From positions 27,663 through 91,662 of the forward strand of contig NZ_KZ626868.1 of assembly GCF_002911015.1 (NCBI RefSeq): a stretch of DNA of 64,000 nucleotides. The letters are read 5' to 3'. Both the position numbers and the translations under genes were made by a program. Below are positions 1-8,608 of this stretch, one piece after another. The stretch comes from Streptomyces populi. GTDB taxonomy: Bacteria > Actinomycetota > Actinomycetes > Streptomycetales > Streptomycetaceae. The stretch's first letter is position 1; each line of letters starts with the position of its first letter. The notes below the pieces were generated by a model. That model was not told where the DNA came from, ran no database searches, and worked only from the letters and a program-made list of their open reading frames with translations.

Positions 1-781
1 CGACGCCGGCCGGAAGGCGGGCGCGGATCTGCTCGACCGTCCCCTGGATCCGCAAGGTCACCTGATGCCGGTACTCGGCCGTGGCGAACCCCGACAACAC
101 GCGCTGTGCCGGACCGGGACCCGTCGGCGCTTCGAACGAGCCGGGCAGGGCCCTCGCGTCCGCGATGCGATCGAGCCGGAAGGTTCGGTCCTCGCCGATC
201 CGGGCGTCCTCGCCCGTGACGTACCACCGGCCCCCATGGGCGACGATCCCGTACGCGTGCAGCGTGCGTTCGCTGCGCCGTCCGTCACGGTCGGTGTAGC
301 GGATCGAGACCGGTCGGTGGTGGCGCACCGCATCGGCGATCGTGAGCAGGACCCCGGCGTCCGGGGTGTCGAACTCGCCGGGCTGATCCGTGAAGGCGAG
401 GGATTCCAGGAGCGTGTCGAGCCGGCGGGCGATGTGCTGGGGCAGCACCCGCCGGATCTTCGCTGACGCCGTCTCGTTCGCCGTGCGCTCCGTCGTCGTC
501 AACCCTGCCCGGCGGCCGGCGATCAGGCCGAGCAGCACGGCCAGCGCCTCGTCGTCGCTGAGCATGAGCGGAGGCAAGCGGTACCCGGGGGCCAGCCGGT
601 AGCCGCCGTAGCGGCCGCGCACCGACTCCACGGGCACGTCCAGGTCGATCAGCTGGTCCACGTACCGGCGCACGGTGCGCCCTCCGACGCCGAGACGGTC
701 GGCGAGCTCGGCCACCGTCCGGGTGCCGCCCGACTGCAACAGCTCCAGGAGTGTCAGCACGCGGCCGGTGGGTCGAGGCAT
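1..781 (-). CDS. WYL-domain transcriptional regulator (YafY/DeoR type), 3' end outside window
   Basis: The gene reads leftward from an ATG at 781 and runs off the left edge after 260 codons. Residues about 5-55 form a winged helix-turn-helix (LADRLGVGGRTVRRYV), followed by the YGGYRLAPGYRLPPL segment typical of YafY-like regulators. The WYL domain starts near residue 140 and contains GRWYVTGED, the local form of its signature. Such proteins are DNA-binding regulators whose WYL domain is thought to sense a nucleic acid or small ligand. The gene is divergent from a VOC-fold protein at 875, a very common Streptomyces arrangement in which the regulator controls the neighbour; that regulatory link is inference. 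Confidence 0.93.
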   Translation of the reverse strand, partial: MPRPTGRVLTLLELLQSGGTRTVAELADRLGVGGRTVRRYVDQLIDLDVPVESVRGRYGGYRLAPGYRLPPLMLSDDEALAVLLGLIAGRRAGLTTTERTANETASAKIRRVLPQHIARRLDTLLESLAFTDQPGEFDTPDAGVLLTIADAVRHHRPVSIRYTDRDGRRSERTLHAYGIVAHGGRWYVTGEDARIGEDRTFRLDRIADARALPGSFEAPTGPGPAQRVLSGFATAEYRHQVTLRIQGTVEQIRARLPAGV

Positions 782-874
782 GTTCGCAGCCTAACGCGAA
801 TACAGGACCGATTCTGTCCACTATTTCTCCTAGCCTGCGACGTGCACGCCTCCAGCACGACCAAGGAGATTCCC
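782..874. promoter_or_regulatory. Divergent promoter region between WYL regulator and VOC gene
   Basis: The 93-bp gap between two divergent starts must carry both promoters. It contains an imperfect palindrome, GGAC-N7-GTCC, at about 804-818, which could be the regulator's operator. AAGGAG at 863-868 is the ribosome binding site of the VOC gene. No convincing -35/-10 pair could be assigned by eye. Confidence 0.4.
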
Positions 875-1273
875 ATGGACTTCGTCTCGATCCGCATCAT
901 CACCAGCGACGTGGCGCGCCTCGTCGAGTTCTACGAGCGAGCCACAGGGGCGCGGGCGACGTGGGCCACCGAGGACTTCGCCGAACTCGAGACCACGGGC
1001 GCAACCCTCGCGATCGCCGGCACCCGCACGGTCCCGCTGTTCGCCCCGGGCTCCGCCCGCCCGGCGGACAACCACAGCGTGATCACCGAGTTCCTCGTCG
1101 ACGACGTGGACCGCGTTCACCAGAACCTGACCGGCTTCGTCACCGACTTCGTCGCCGGGCCCACCACGATGCCCTGGGGCAACCGGTCGCTGCTGTTCCG
1201 CGACCCCGACGGCAACCTCGTCAACTTCTTCACCCCTGTCACCCCGGCGGCCATCGAAAAGTTCGCACGCTGA
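875..1273 (+). CDS. VOC (glyoxalase/bleomycin-resistance/dioxygenase) family protein
   Basis: A 132-residue single-domain VOC-fold protein. The start is the ATG at 875, 6 bp after AAGGAG, rather than the in-frame GTG at 842. The sequence has the expected paired beta-alpha-beta-beta-beta modules: VSIRIITSDVARLVEFYERA at the start, and FRDPDGNLVNFFTP at the end, where the glutamate normally used as metal ligand in metal-dependent members is replaced by asparagine (NLVNFF). It may therefore be a binding or sequestration protein rather than a classical glyoxalase. Family assignment is firm; substrate is unknown. It is probably regulated by the divergent WYL protein. Confidence 0.9.
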   Translation: MDFVSIRIITSDVARLVEFYERATGARATWATEDFAELETTGATLAIAGTRTVPLFAPGSARPADNHSVITEFLVDDVDRVHQNLTGFVTDFVAGPTTMPWGNRSLLFRDPDGNLVNFFTPVTPAAIEKFAR

Positions 1274-1427
1274 CGCCACGCACAGCCGCTCACGCGGGAG
1301 CCCCGAGATCCCAGGGCTCCCCGTGAACGCGGCCACCGACTCCAGGAGCGCCACCAGCAGAGGACATCCGAACGCACCGCTGACTCCAGCGTTCGCTGAC
1401 GCCGGCCAGGCCGATGACGTTCGCCGG

Positions 1428-1573
1428 TTCGCCTCCGCTCGAGCGGAGGCGAACCGGGGGACCTCCGGGCGGCCCGAGGGAAGGTTTCGTGCTCTCCGCG
1501 TGAGCGGAGGTGAACCGCGTGTGCCCGCACGGATCATGAAGATGGCCGCGTGCTCTCCGCGAGCGGAGAGCAC
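1428..1573 (+). CRISPR. Relic type I-E-like CRISPR mini-array (3 decayed repeats, 2 spacers)
   Basis: The best repeat lies at 1489-1517 (29 bp; begins GTGCTCTCCGCG, ends GGAGGTGAACCG) and has the stem-loop and CCG end of type I-E repeats. A diverged copy (7 mismatches) is at 1428-1456 and a shortened one, now a perfect palindrome, starts at 1550. The intervening segments 1457-1488 and 1518-1549 are both exactly 32 bp, the standard type I-E spacer length. No leader or cas gene is nearby. The repeat differs from that of the large array at the right end of the window, so it is a leftover of another I-E system or locus. Confidence 0.75.
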
Positions 1574-1606
1574 GTACGACACGGAGCCTGTCCCGGGCCA
1601 CCTCGT

Positions 1607-1753
1607 CGACGAATCGAGGACACCATCGCCCGCCTGCGGCCCCGCGGCGGCGAACTCGTCGGTGAGATCGCCCGGTTCGAGGACAGCCACCTGCTGTGCC
1701 ACCTCCGCGGGCCGGAGGGAGTCGTCGTCGGACTGGCCGAGCAACTGGGCTGA
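1607..1753 (+). pseudogene. 3' fragment of a second VOC-family gene
   Basis: An open frame ending with TGA at 1753 encodes RIEDTIARLRPRGGELVGE followed by FEDSHLLCHLRGPEGVVVGL, which reads as the C-terminal module of a VOC/glyoxalase protein, including the GPEG(V/I)xVGL end that carries the last metal ligand position. Nothing upstream in frame resembles the N-terminal module; the relic CRISPR repeats stop about 35 bp before it. I read it as a gene truncated at its 5' side by the rearrangement that left the CRISPR relic. Confidence 0.6.
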
Positions 1754-1815
1754 GCGTCGCTGTGACCCCGAAGGTCCCTCGGTCGGCCGTCGTGGGCGGG
1801 GCGTGTGACAGGATC

Positions 1816-2886
1816 ATGGGCATGGCGGACGCGAGGTGGCGGCGTGTCGGTGTGCAACACATCGGTACGGCAAGGGCGGCCCGAGGGCTGATCCACGCCT
1901 TGGACGGGGAGCGGCTCCTCCTGGACAGGGCGTACAGCCTGGAGGTCCACCGGCGGGACGGGTTCCTCGCCCTGGGTGCCGTACGCCCCCTGTCGAAGGT
2001 GGAGTTGCCGTCCGTGACGCGGGGCACGGCGCTGCCCGACGACGGGTTCGTGCTCTGCGATGAGTTCCGCGTATGGCGCGCGGCCCCGGACGGCAGCACC
2101 CGCTGGGAACTTTCCGAGGAGATCTGGCCCGACGGCGACCGGGTGCGCGGGGACGTGACGGTGAGTCCGGACGGATCGCTGGCGGCGGTGGTCAAGGCGA
2201 CACGGGTCGCCGGTCCCTCCCCGCCCGACGCGCGCGTCGACGACGGTCCGGAGGAGCACCCGTACGGCCCGGACGTCCTGCTCCTCCTGGACACCGCGAC
2301 CGGCGAGGTGCTCGGCCGGCAGCCGCTGGACGTCCCGGCGCTGCTCACGGCGCGGCACGTGTGGCATCCGGACGGATCCCGGCTCGCGGTCTCCTGCTGG
2401 GACTTCTGGGACAGCTGGATCACCTACTGGCTGGGGGCCGGGCGTGACGGGCTGCGGCTGCTCGGCCGGAAGACGATGGTGGACGCCGCGGCCTTCGTCC
2501 CGGGGTCGTCCCGGCTGCTCACCGTGCGGCGCGCCGAGGGCTTCGGCGCGTCGCGGCAGGCCGACGAGTTGGCGTCGTACGACACGGACACCTCCGAGCG
2601 CCTCGCGGTGGAGGACGTCGGCGACCTGCTCGCCGACTGGGGGGACCCGAGCGGGACGCAGGCGTACCTCCTGGACGCCGAGCGGGTCATCCTCAGCGTC
2701 AACCCGCGTGACAGGGACAGGGACGAGCGGAGCAGGCACTGGCTGTGCGACGCGGACACCCTTCGTCCGCTCGGGCTCCTGGACTACTCCGTGCACCCGG
2801 GCGCCGGGCACGCGGTGACGCCTCTGGAGGACGGCACCTGGCTCACCCGGCGCGGCAGGCGGGTGGACCGCTGGGCCCTCGCCTGA
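1816..2886 (+). CDS. Hypothetical protein, beta-propeller-like repeats
   Basis: A cytoplasmic protein of 356 residues (ATG at 1816, or 1822) with no signal peptide or membrane segment. Repeated elements of the kind VTVSPDGSLAAVV, HVWHPDGSRLAVSCWDFW and AAFVPGSSRLLTV look like WD40/YVTN-type propeller blades, and aromatic-rich strands are spaced by about 45-60 residues. Related proteins are widespread in Streptomyces without a known function. Its neighbours (CRISPR relic, ATP-grasp enzyme on the other strand) give no operon context. The gene ends 20 bp from the convergent ATP-grasp gene. Confidence 0.75.
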   Translation: MGMADARWRRVGVQHIGTARAARGLIHALDGERLLLDRAYSLEVHRRDGFLALGAVRPLSKVELPSVTRGTALPDDGFVLCDEFRVWRAAPDGSTRWELSEEIWPDGDRVRGDVTVSPDGSLAAVVKATRVAGPSPPDARVDDGPEEHPYGPDVLLLLDTATGEVLGRQPLDVPALLTARHVWHPDGSRLAVSCWDFWDSWITYWLGAGRDGLRLLGRKTMVDAAAFVPGSSRLLTVRRAEGFGASRQADELASYDTDTSERLAVEDVGDLLADWGDPSGTQAYLLDAERVILSVNPRDRDRDERSRHWLCDADTLRPLGLLDYSVHPGAGHAVTPLEDGTWLTRRGRRVDRWALA

Positions 2887-2905
2887 GGACACGCGGCCCC
2901 CACCC

Positions 2906-3748
2906 TCAGCCGGTGGGGCGGGCGGTCTCGGGGGTGCGGCAGAAGCGGCGGTCGCGGTCCGCCGTCCGGGTACGCGGGCCGGCGGCGCGGAGGACGACGT
3001 CCAGGGCCCGGTCGGGGTCGGCGGCGTAGGTGTTGCTGAACCACGCCATGTTCGCCTCGACCACCGCCCATCGGTCGGCGGCGCCGTGCTCGGGCGGGGT
3101 CAGGAGCCCGACGTCCACCACCACCGCGCTGGGCAGGCCGTCGCCGCAGGTGGCCAGGAAGTCCTTCGCGAACGCCAGGACGGCGTCCTCGTGACGGTGA
3201 CCGTCGAGGGGCCGGGCGTCGAGACGGCCGAAGGTGGCGTACTGCGAACCCGTGCGGACCTCGCCGTCCAGGACGTAGAGGCGGAACTCCGTCGCCCAGG
3301 TCACCACGTCGCTGATCTGCACCGGGATGTCGGACGGCAGCTCGGCCCCCGTCGGGAGGCGGCCACCGTCGGCGTAGACGGCGGCCGGGAAGCTCTTGTC
3401 GGTCGGCGGCTTGACGAAGGCCGGTCGGTTCAGGCGACGGGCCTCGCCCAGGGTCGCCATGGCGATGTGCCGTCCGGTGTACGCGGGGGGCACGGTGACC
3501 AGCCAGTCGTCGGAGGGCTCCAGGAGTGCGAGCTCGAGTTCGTCCACGACGCCTGCCGCGAAGACGGGGCCGCCGTAGTAGTGGCCGCCACGCCTCCCCG
3601 CGGCGGTGCCCGCGCCACCCCGGGCGGGGAGGACTTCGACGTCCATGCCCCGTCGGCGTGCCGATGTCGAGAGCAGCTCGGAGGTCGTGGTGTACTGCGG
3701 CGCCAATGCCAGGAAACCGTGCTTCGTCACGATCGACGACCATGCCAT
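2906..3748 (-). CDS. ATP-grasp domain protein (DUF4343 type)
   Basis: A 280-residue protein with the features of the DUF4343 ATP-grasp group: the segment FVKPPTDKSFPAAVYADG supplies the nucleotide-binding lysine, TEFRLYVLDGEVRTGSQYAT is the central strand pair of the grasp, and AVVVDVGLL...WAVVEANMAWFSNTY is the Mg-binding end with conserved E and N. ATP-grasp enzymes join a carboxylate to an amine or thiol through an acylphosphate; the substrate here is unknown. I chose ATG 3748; a GTG at 3769 would add seven residues. It is not in an operon and converges on the propeller gene. Confidence 0.82.
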   Translation of the reverse strand: MAWSSIVTKHGFLALAPQYTTTSELLSTSARRRGMDVEVLPARGGAGTAAGRRGGHYYGGPVFAAGVVDELELALLEPSDDWLVTVPPAYTGRHIAMATLGEARRLNRPAFVKPPTDKSFPAAVYADGGRLPTGAELPSDIPVQISDVVTWATEFRLYVLDGEVRTGSQYATFGRLDARPLDGHRHEDAVLAFAKDFLATCGDGLPSAVVVDVGLLTPPEHGAADRWAVVEANMAWFSNTYAADPDRALDVVLRAAGPRTRTADRDRRFCRTPETARPTG

Positions 3749-4010
3749 CGGTCCGGTCGGGCAGTCCACCGGATTCGGGCCCGCGCCCCGGGCCGACCGG
3801 CCACCGCTCCGTTCACCCCGCTCTCACGGGTCCTGGCGGCGATCCCGGCCCGCCTCGACGAGGGCGTAGGGGGGCAGGTCGACTGCCGCAGAATGGACGA
3901 CCAACGGGGCTTTCCAGCAAGCGAGTTGCGGCTTTCGACGTCCCATTCGACCACCTGGAGGTTCTCGCCCGTCCTCCCCGCGCGCACTGCCGTCGGGCAG
4001 CATCACCCGC

Positions 4011-6683
4011 TCAGCGTTCACGTACCGGCGGCAGCGGGAAGCGTGGCCCGGGCAGTGGCGGTCGTCTCGACGCTCCGGGCTCCTGAGACGGCCCTGGGGC
4101 GGCGAGATGGTGCTGTAGGTCGATGTGACGGAACTGGTGGACCGTTCCCACCTGTCGCAGTACGCCGCGTCGTTCGTGGGCGTCGGCGAGGAAAGCGGTC
4201 AGATCCATGGGGAGGTGGCGGCGCGCCGCCAGGTGATGGCGGGTCAGGGTGTAGTACCACCAGGCGTTCTGGCTGAGCGCCGCCGCGAGGCCCACGGTGA
4301 GTCCGTAGGCGAGGCCGCGGTCGAGGATGTGGGGCGGGCTCATCGCGATCCCCCGTCCGCCCGGGACCCCTCGGCCCAGGCCGTAGGAAAACCCGCCCTG
4401 TGCGACGTATTCGACGCCGTAACAGAGAAGGAACGCGGCGCAGACCGCGAGGCCCACGACGATCCACAGCCTGCGGAAGATCCCTCGGTCCTGCTCCATG
4501 AGGGCGGCCGGTCCGACCGCGGCGGTGAGGTCGGCCGCTTTGCCGGTGAGGCCGTGGGCGATTCCGACGGCGAGCCCGAACGCGCAGGAGAAGGAGAGCG
4601 CGGTGGTGAAGGTGTAGGAGGGAGTGCCGGTGAGGAGCGACTGGATCCTGAGCACGGCCCAGTGGGTGAAGCCGATGGTGGAGCCGCTGGCGAGGCCGCC
4701 GGAAAAGCCCCGCCAGTTCCAGGCCCACAGCGTGCGGACGGTGGGGACGGCGTCCGGGCGGTGGGCGGACAGGCTGCTCGCCCGGGCGCCGACGACTCCG
4801 CCGGCCAACGCGTAGACCACGCCGTTGGCGAGGGCGCCGACGGTCGCGGCCGTCGGACCGTAGTTGAGGCGGAAGGAGAACCAGAGGACGGCTCCGGCGG
4901 CGAAGCCGAGGGCACACATGCGCCAGTCCCAGAGCCCTCTGCGCCGGGACTCCGGGGCCGTCCCGGGTCGCCGGTCCGCGAGTCTGCTGGAGAGCGCGCC
5001 CACGATTCCGCCGGCGAAACCGTAGGCGAGTCCATAGGCCGACATGGTCGGCAGCCATCCCGGCTGCCCGGTGGTGAGCAGATGGGTCGCTCCCTCGACG
5101 ACGCCCCCGGTCACCCCCGCGACGAGGCCGCAGCCGATGCCGCCGGCGATCCCTCCGGCCAGGCCCGCGACGATGGCCGCGGGCGGGCCCGTCTGCCATC
5201 CGGAGTCGAGACCGGCGAGCAGCGCCGTGAGCCTGCCGACCACGGTGGCGGCGGTCCAGGACACGACACCGAGGACAACTCCCGTCACCACTTGGGCGAC
5301 ACGGGGCGGCAGCGCACGACGCAACTGCCACCAGGCCAGGTCGCCGCTACCGCCCAGGGTGTGCTGCAGGTGTCGCGCCATGTACCGCAGGGAGCGCTCG
5401 GCCTGCTGGGGGGACCAGCGGCACGGATACCGCGGATGGGGCCGGTAGGCGGCGGGCACGAACGCGTCGAAGAGATGGGCCCGTACGTCCGCGGTGTCGG
5501 GGAAGCGGGTCGGATCACACAGGTCGGCGGGCGTGGGGAGGACACCGGCATGTTCCCCTGGCCGGGGGTTGTACACCGTCCTGGCCAGGAAGAGCATCAG
5601 TGGTGTGGTCAGCGCGCGGGCCACGGGGGCGTCGGTGCCGAGCAGACGGATCACCGGATCCCAGCGGGCAGCCGCCGCCGTGCCCTGGCCGCCGGCGTCC
5701 CGTCTCAGATAGTCGGCGATGTCCGGCACGTCCAAGGGGCGCAGTTCCACGGCGGCGGCACCGCAGAGCATGACCGGTACCCCGCGGGCCGGAGCCAGCG
5801 TGTCCCCGTACTCCGTCACCCGGCTGGACAGCACCAGCGGCTGGCCGGGCGGCAGGGCGGCGTTGATCGCGTCCAGCGCCGTGGCACGGAACGGTTCGGG
5901 AATCTCGTCGAACCCGTCCAGCACCGGCAGGATCAGCCGGTGCTCCAACAGAGCCCGGGCGCGGCCGACCTGCCCAGGGCGATCCGCGGGCCCCGCCTCC
6001 GGAGCACCGAGACCGCTGTAGTCGCGCGCGAGCCGTTGCGCCATCCAGGATTCCAGGGTCTGTTCCGCTGGATTCCACGAGGCCAGCGGGAACAGGACCG
6101 GAACCGGGCCTCCCTCCGCACGTTCGGCGACCAGCGCCAGCACCAGGCGGATCAGCAGCATCGTCTTCCCGCTCCCCGGACCGCCGAGGACCACAAGACG
6201 GCGGGTCGGCACCCGTTCCAGGAACACCTGGGTGATCTCCCCGCCTGTTCCGGCCAGTCCGGCGGGCCCGGTGGCCCAGCCGGAGGGGGACGCCGGACGG
6301 TCGGACGGCCAGTCACCGGCCAGCTCCCGCAGAAGGGACCACGACTCGCCGAATCGCGGATCGGCCGCCTGCCAGGAGACCGGGAGCGGATAGGGGTCGT
6401 TCAGCCGCCGCACCCGGACCTCGGACTCCCACTGGCCCCGCACGGCCACCGCCAGCCGATCGGCGATCTCGCCCACACCGTACCCGTGAGCCGCCTCCCG
6501 GCGATCGGCACGGAAGGTCGCCCAGGACAGGTACAGGCCGCCTGCGGACGGAAGCAGAGTCACCGCCGTCTCGGCCATCCGCAGGTCGAAACGGAAGGCG
6601 ATGCACACGGCCCCGGCCGCGCCGCCGAACGTCAGCACGAGATACAGCACCCCGACCCACCGCGTCCCCGAACCAGTTCCCAT
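4011..6683 (-). CDS. NACHT-domain NTPase with polytopic membrane C-terminus
   Basis: An 890-residue STAND-type NTPase. From ATG 6683, an N-terminal hydrophobic helix pair (about 8-30 and 40-53) is followed by a NACHT module: Walker A GGPGSGKT at about 167-174, Walker B LILPVLDGFDEIPE at about 250-263, and the arginine-bearing VLSSRVTEYGD sensor. The C-terminal half (from about 465) is a long series of glycine-rich hydrophobic segments (VAGLAGGIAGGIGCGLVAGV and similar), so the protein is membrane-embedded with a cytosolic NTPase. NACHT proteins in bacteria include antiphage sensors; here no effector domain is recognisable, so defence is only an inference. A longer reading frame upstream to 6974 lacks conserved sequence. 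Confidence 0.88.
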   Translation of the reverse strand: MGTGSGTRWVGVLYLVLTFGGAAGAVCIAFRFDLRMAETAVTLLPSAGGLYLSWATFRADRREAAHGYGVGEIADRLAVAVRGQWESEVRVRRLNDPYPLPVSWQAADPRFGESWSLLRELAGDWPSDRPASPSGWATGPAGLAGTGGEITQVFLERVPTRRLVVLGGPGSGKTMLLIRLVLALVAERAEGGPVPVLFPLASWNPAEQTLESWMAQRLARDYSGLGAPEAGPADRPGQVGRARALLEHRLILPVLDGFDEIPEPFRATALDAINAALPPGQPLVLSSRVTEYGDTLAPARGVPVMLCGAAAVELRPLDVPDIADYLRRDAGGQGTAAAARWDPVIRLLGTDAPVARALTTPLMLFLARTVYNPRPGEHAGVLPTPADLCDPTRFPDTADVRAHLFDAFVPAAYRPHPRYPCRWSPQQAERSLRYMARHLQHTLGGSGDLAWWQLRRALPPRVAQVVTGVVLGVVSWTAATVVGRLTALLAGLDSGWQTGPPAAIVAGLAGGIAGGIGCGLVAGVTGGVVEGATHLLTTGQPGWLPTMSAYGLAYGFAGGIVGALSSRLADRRPGTAPESRRRGLWDWRMCALGFAAGAVLWFSFRLNYGPTAATVGALANGVVYALAGGVVGARASSLSAHRPDAVPTVRTLWAWNWRGFSGGLASGSTIGFTHWAVLRIQSLLTGTPSYTFTTALSFSCAFGLAVGIAHGLTGKAADLTAAVGPAALMEQDRGIFRRLWIVVGLAVCAAFLLCYGVEYVAQGGFSYGLGRGVPGGRGIAMSPPHILDRGLAYGLTVGLAAALSQNAWWYYTLTRHHLAARRHLPMDLTAFLADAHERRGVLRQVGTVHQFRHIDLQHHLAAPGPSQEPGASRRPPLPGPRFPLPPVRER

Positions 6684-6912
6684 GGCCGGATCTTCCAGCG
6701 ACGGGAACGGGAAACTTGCCGACACAGCGGCTCCACCCCACCTACGAGTGACAAGCCGCTCGCCCCGCCCCACGGGGAGATGACGAAGCGTCACCCATGG
6801 CATCACGGCGGGCCACCGGCCTCGTGACCGAATTGCACGAACGGCTCCGCGGGGCCATCCGCGCCGGCGCGGGCCGCGGCCCGGAAGCCAATGCCGCGGT
6901 CGTGCCGCGGTC

Positions 6913-7931
6913 GTGGACTCGCAGTCGGCGAAGGCGGACACCACCGTCTCCGCGGTCTCACTGACCCGCACCATCGCCTACGACGCACAGGCCACCGAGG
7001 ACGCCGAGGACGCCGAAGCCGCCGACAAGGCCGCCGGCAACGCCGAGGGCTACGCCAAGGACGCCCGCGACTCCGCCGACGCCGCCGAACTCGACGCCTC
7101 CGCCGCCCGTTCCGCCGCCGCCCAGGCCGAACAGGACGCCAAGGACGCCAAGGACGCCCGAGCGGCCGCCACCCGCGCCGACACGGCCGCCACTTCGGCA
7201 ACTGGATCAAGTGCGCCCAGAAGTTCGCCTCCGGTTTTCGGAGCGGCAGTTGGAGCGGATGCGCCTGGGCGCCCCTGGACGTCGCGAGTCTGTTCGCCGG
7301 CAGGCTCATCCAACCCATCGCGGACGCCGTCAAGGCGGCCGACGCCGCCGCGAGGACCGGCATCGGATTCGCCGACGCGGGGAAAGCCCTGCGTGCTCTC
7401 CCCTTGACCGACGAAGCCATCGCCAGTGTCGGCGCCAAGGTCCTCCAGGAACTGGGCGGTGCGTGCGGCAAGCCCCGCGTCGCCGCTCTCGCACGCACCG
7501 CCAGAGGCGAGTTTTGCTGGGTCGAGCTCGGTGGGCCCGGCAGATGGTTTACGGAGAAGGAGTCGATGAAATCAGCCGACGCTGCCTATCGGCGTGCCGT
7601 GACAGACGGGATGCCCGAAGGCTTCGTGTACAAGGTTCCGGCCTCCACGCCGAGTGGTTTCATCAAGTTCGACGGATACAAGAACGGAACACTCATCGAT
7701 GCCAAGAACTTGCACTATCCCGACAATTTCGCCAACCCGAGCACAGGCAAGCTCAAGTTTCCCACCGCGGAGACCACAGCGATGAAGAAACGGGTCGCGG
7801 CATCCAATGGTGTGCCCGTCGTGTGGTATATGAACAACGAGAGAACTGCCACTGCTTTGCGACTCTGGGCGATCGATGACGACGTCAAGGGAATCGAGTT
7901 CGTGTTCAGATCCGTCGCAATCACGGGCTGA
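6913..7931 (+). pseudogene. Decayed polymorphic toxin: Ala/Asp-rich repeat remnant and restriction-endonuclease-fold toxin tip
   Basis: Two consecutive frames together look like the end of a large Streptomyces exported toxin. Frame one (6913 to about 7200) encodes Ala/Asp/Lys-rich helical repeats (KAAGNAEGYAKDARDSADAA) like those of ALF-repeat polymorphic toxins; it then shifts to a second frame that continues to 7931. The last 130 residues match the Tox-REase-5 pattern: FIKFDGYKNGTLIDAKNLHY carries the catalytic D and the (D/E)xK-like DAK, followed by the C-terminal VVWYMNNE helix. With no signal or delivery domain and a frameshift near 7200-7230, it is an orphan toxin module or pseudogene. 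It is directly followed by a probable immunity gene. Confidence 0.7.
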
Positions 7932-7999
7932 GTGACGGGTGTCCCTCTTCCTGTAGGGAGGGAGGCGCCCGTCGTCTTCCTAGCGGCAAGAGGAGTAAA

Positions 8000-8401
8000 A
8001 TGAGTTACAGCCTGGGGCTCTGTAAGTTCGTGGACGGTGAACTTGTTCCGCCTGACATGGATGTGGTGGAGGCGGTTCTTGCTCCATATGGTGCCGTGCC
8101 CGGGAAGGCGACGGCCGACGGTATGGAATTCTGGATCCGCGCGGATGACGGCGGAGAAGCCGAGCTGTGTGTCTCTGGCGACATGGTCGGGGTCGAGCGT
8201 CCTGCCCTGGGGGAGATCCGCGGCGTCATCGCTGAACTTGCCGACAGGATCGGTGCGGGCGTTCTCACTCCCCGTGGCACGTTCCTCTTTCGTGAGGACA
8301 GCCGAAGTCACTTGCCCGAAGGGATGGAGAACGATTCCGTCTTCGTTTCCGAGATCACTCGCGAAGCCCTTGAAGACGTCGAGGCTCGGACAGCTAACTG
8401 A
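8000..8401 (+). CDS. Putative immunity protein for the upstream toxin tip
   Basis: A small acidic protein of 133 residues with no signal or membrane segment, starting at ATG 8000 after an AGAGGAG ribosome binding site 68 bp downstream of the toxin stop. It contains MEFWIRADDGGEAELCVSGD and a C-terminal acidic helix (VFVSEITREALEDVE). Cytoplasmic, acidic, single-domain proteins in this position are normally immunity proteins that neutralise the toxin encoded just upstream; no named immunity family is recognised. GC content at third positions is lower than in the core genes of the window, in keeping with transferred DNA. Confidence 0.6.
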   Translation: MSYSLGLCKFVDGELVPPDMDVVEAVLAPYGAVPGKATADGMEFWIRADDGGEAELCVSGDMVGVERPALGEIRGVIAELADRIGAGVLTPRGTFLFREDSRSHLPEGMENDSVFVSEITREALEDVEARTAN

Positions 8402-8608
8402 GGTCCCCTGAGTGGCCGTGTCCGGGAGAGCCCGCACAAGACACCTGGCATTGATCATCCAGACTGCTGCACAGGCCGCCTAGGTGGTCCGCCCGAACGC
8501 AAACAGACGATTCTGCTGGAACCCGGGATCCTGCCTGCCGGTGCTTTGGCTTCGGCAGGGCCCAAAGCGTTGCCTCGGTTTCGGACGCTGCACTCGCGTA
8601 TTTCGGCG

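Larger units (their letters stand above)
1274..1815. other. 542-bp interval without an intact gene
   Basis: Between the VOC gene and the beta-propeller gene there is no convincing complete reading frame. The interval holds the CRISPR relic (1428-1573) and the VOC fragment (1607-1753); 1274-1427 shows nothing recognisable. Long reading frames here on the minus strand are antisense by-products of high GC. Confidence 0.6.

Noticed and set aside
1290..2892. Minus-strand frames of 377 and 452 codons over the propeller gene
   Set aside because: Antisense; Arg/Pro/Ser-rich products without conserved motifs.
4125..6827. 900-codon plus-strand open frame opposite the NACHT gene
   Set aside because: Its product is low-complexity Gly/Glu/Arg-rich; the minus-strand frame has Walker motifs and membrane helices, so this is an antisense artefact of high GC.
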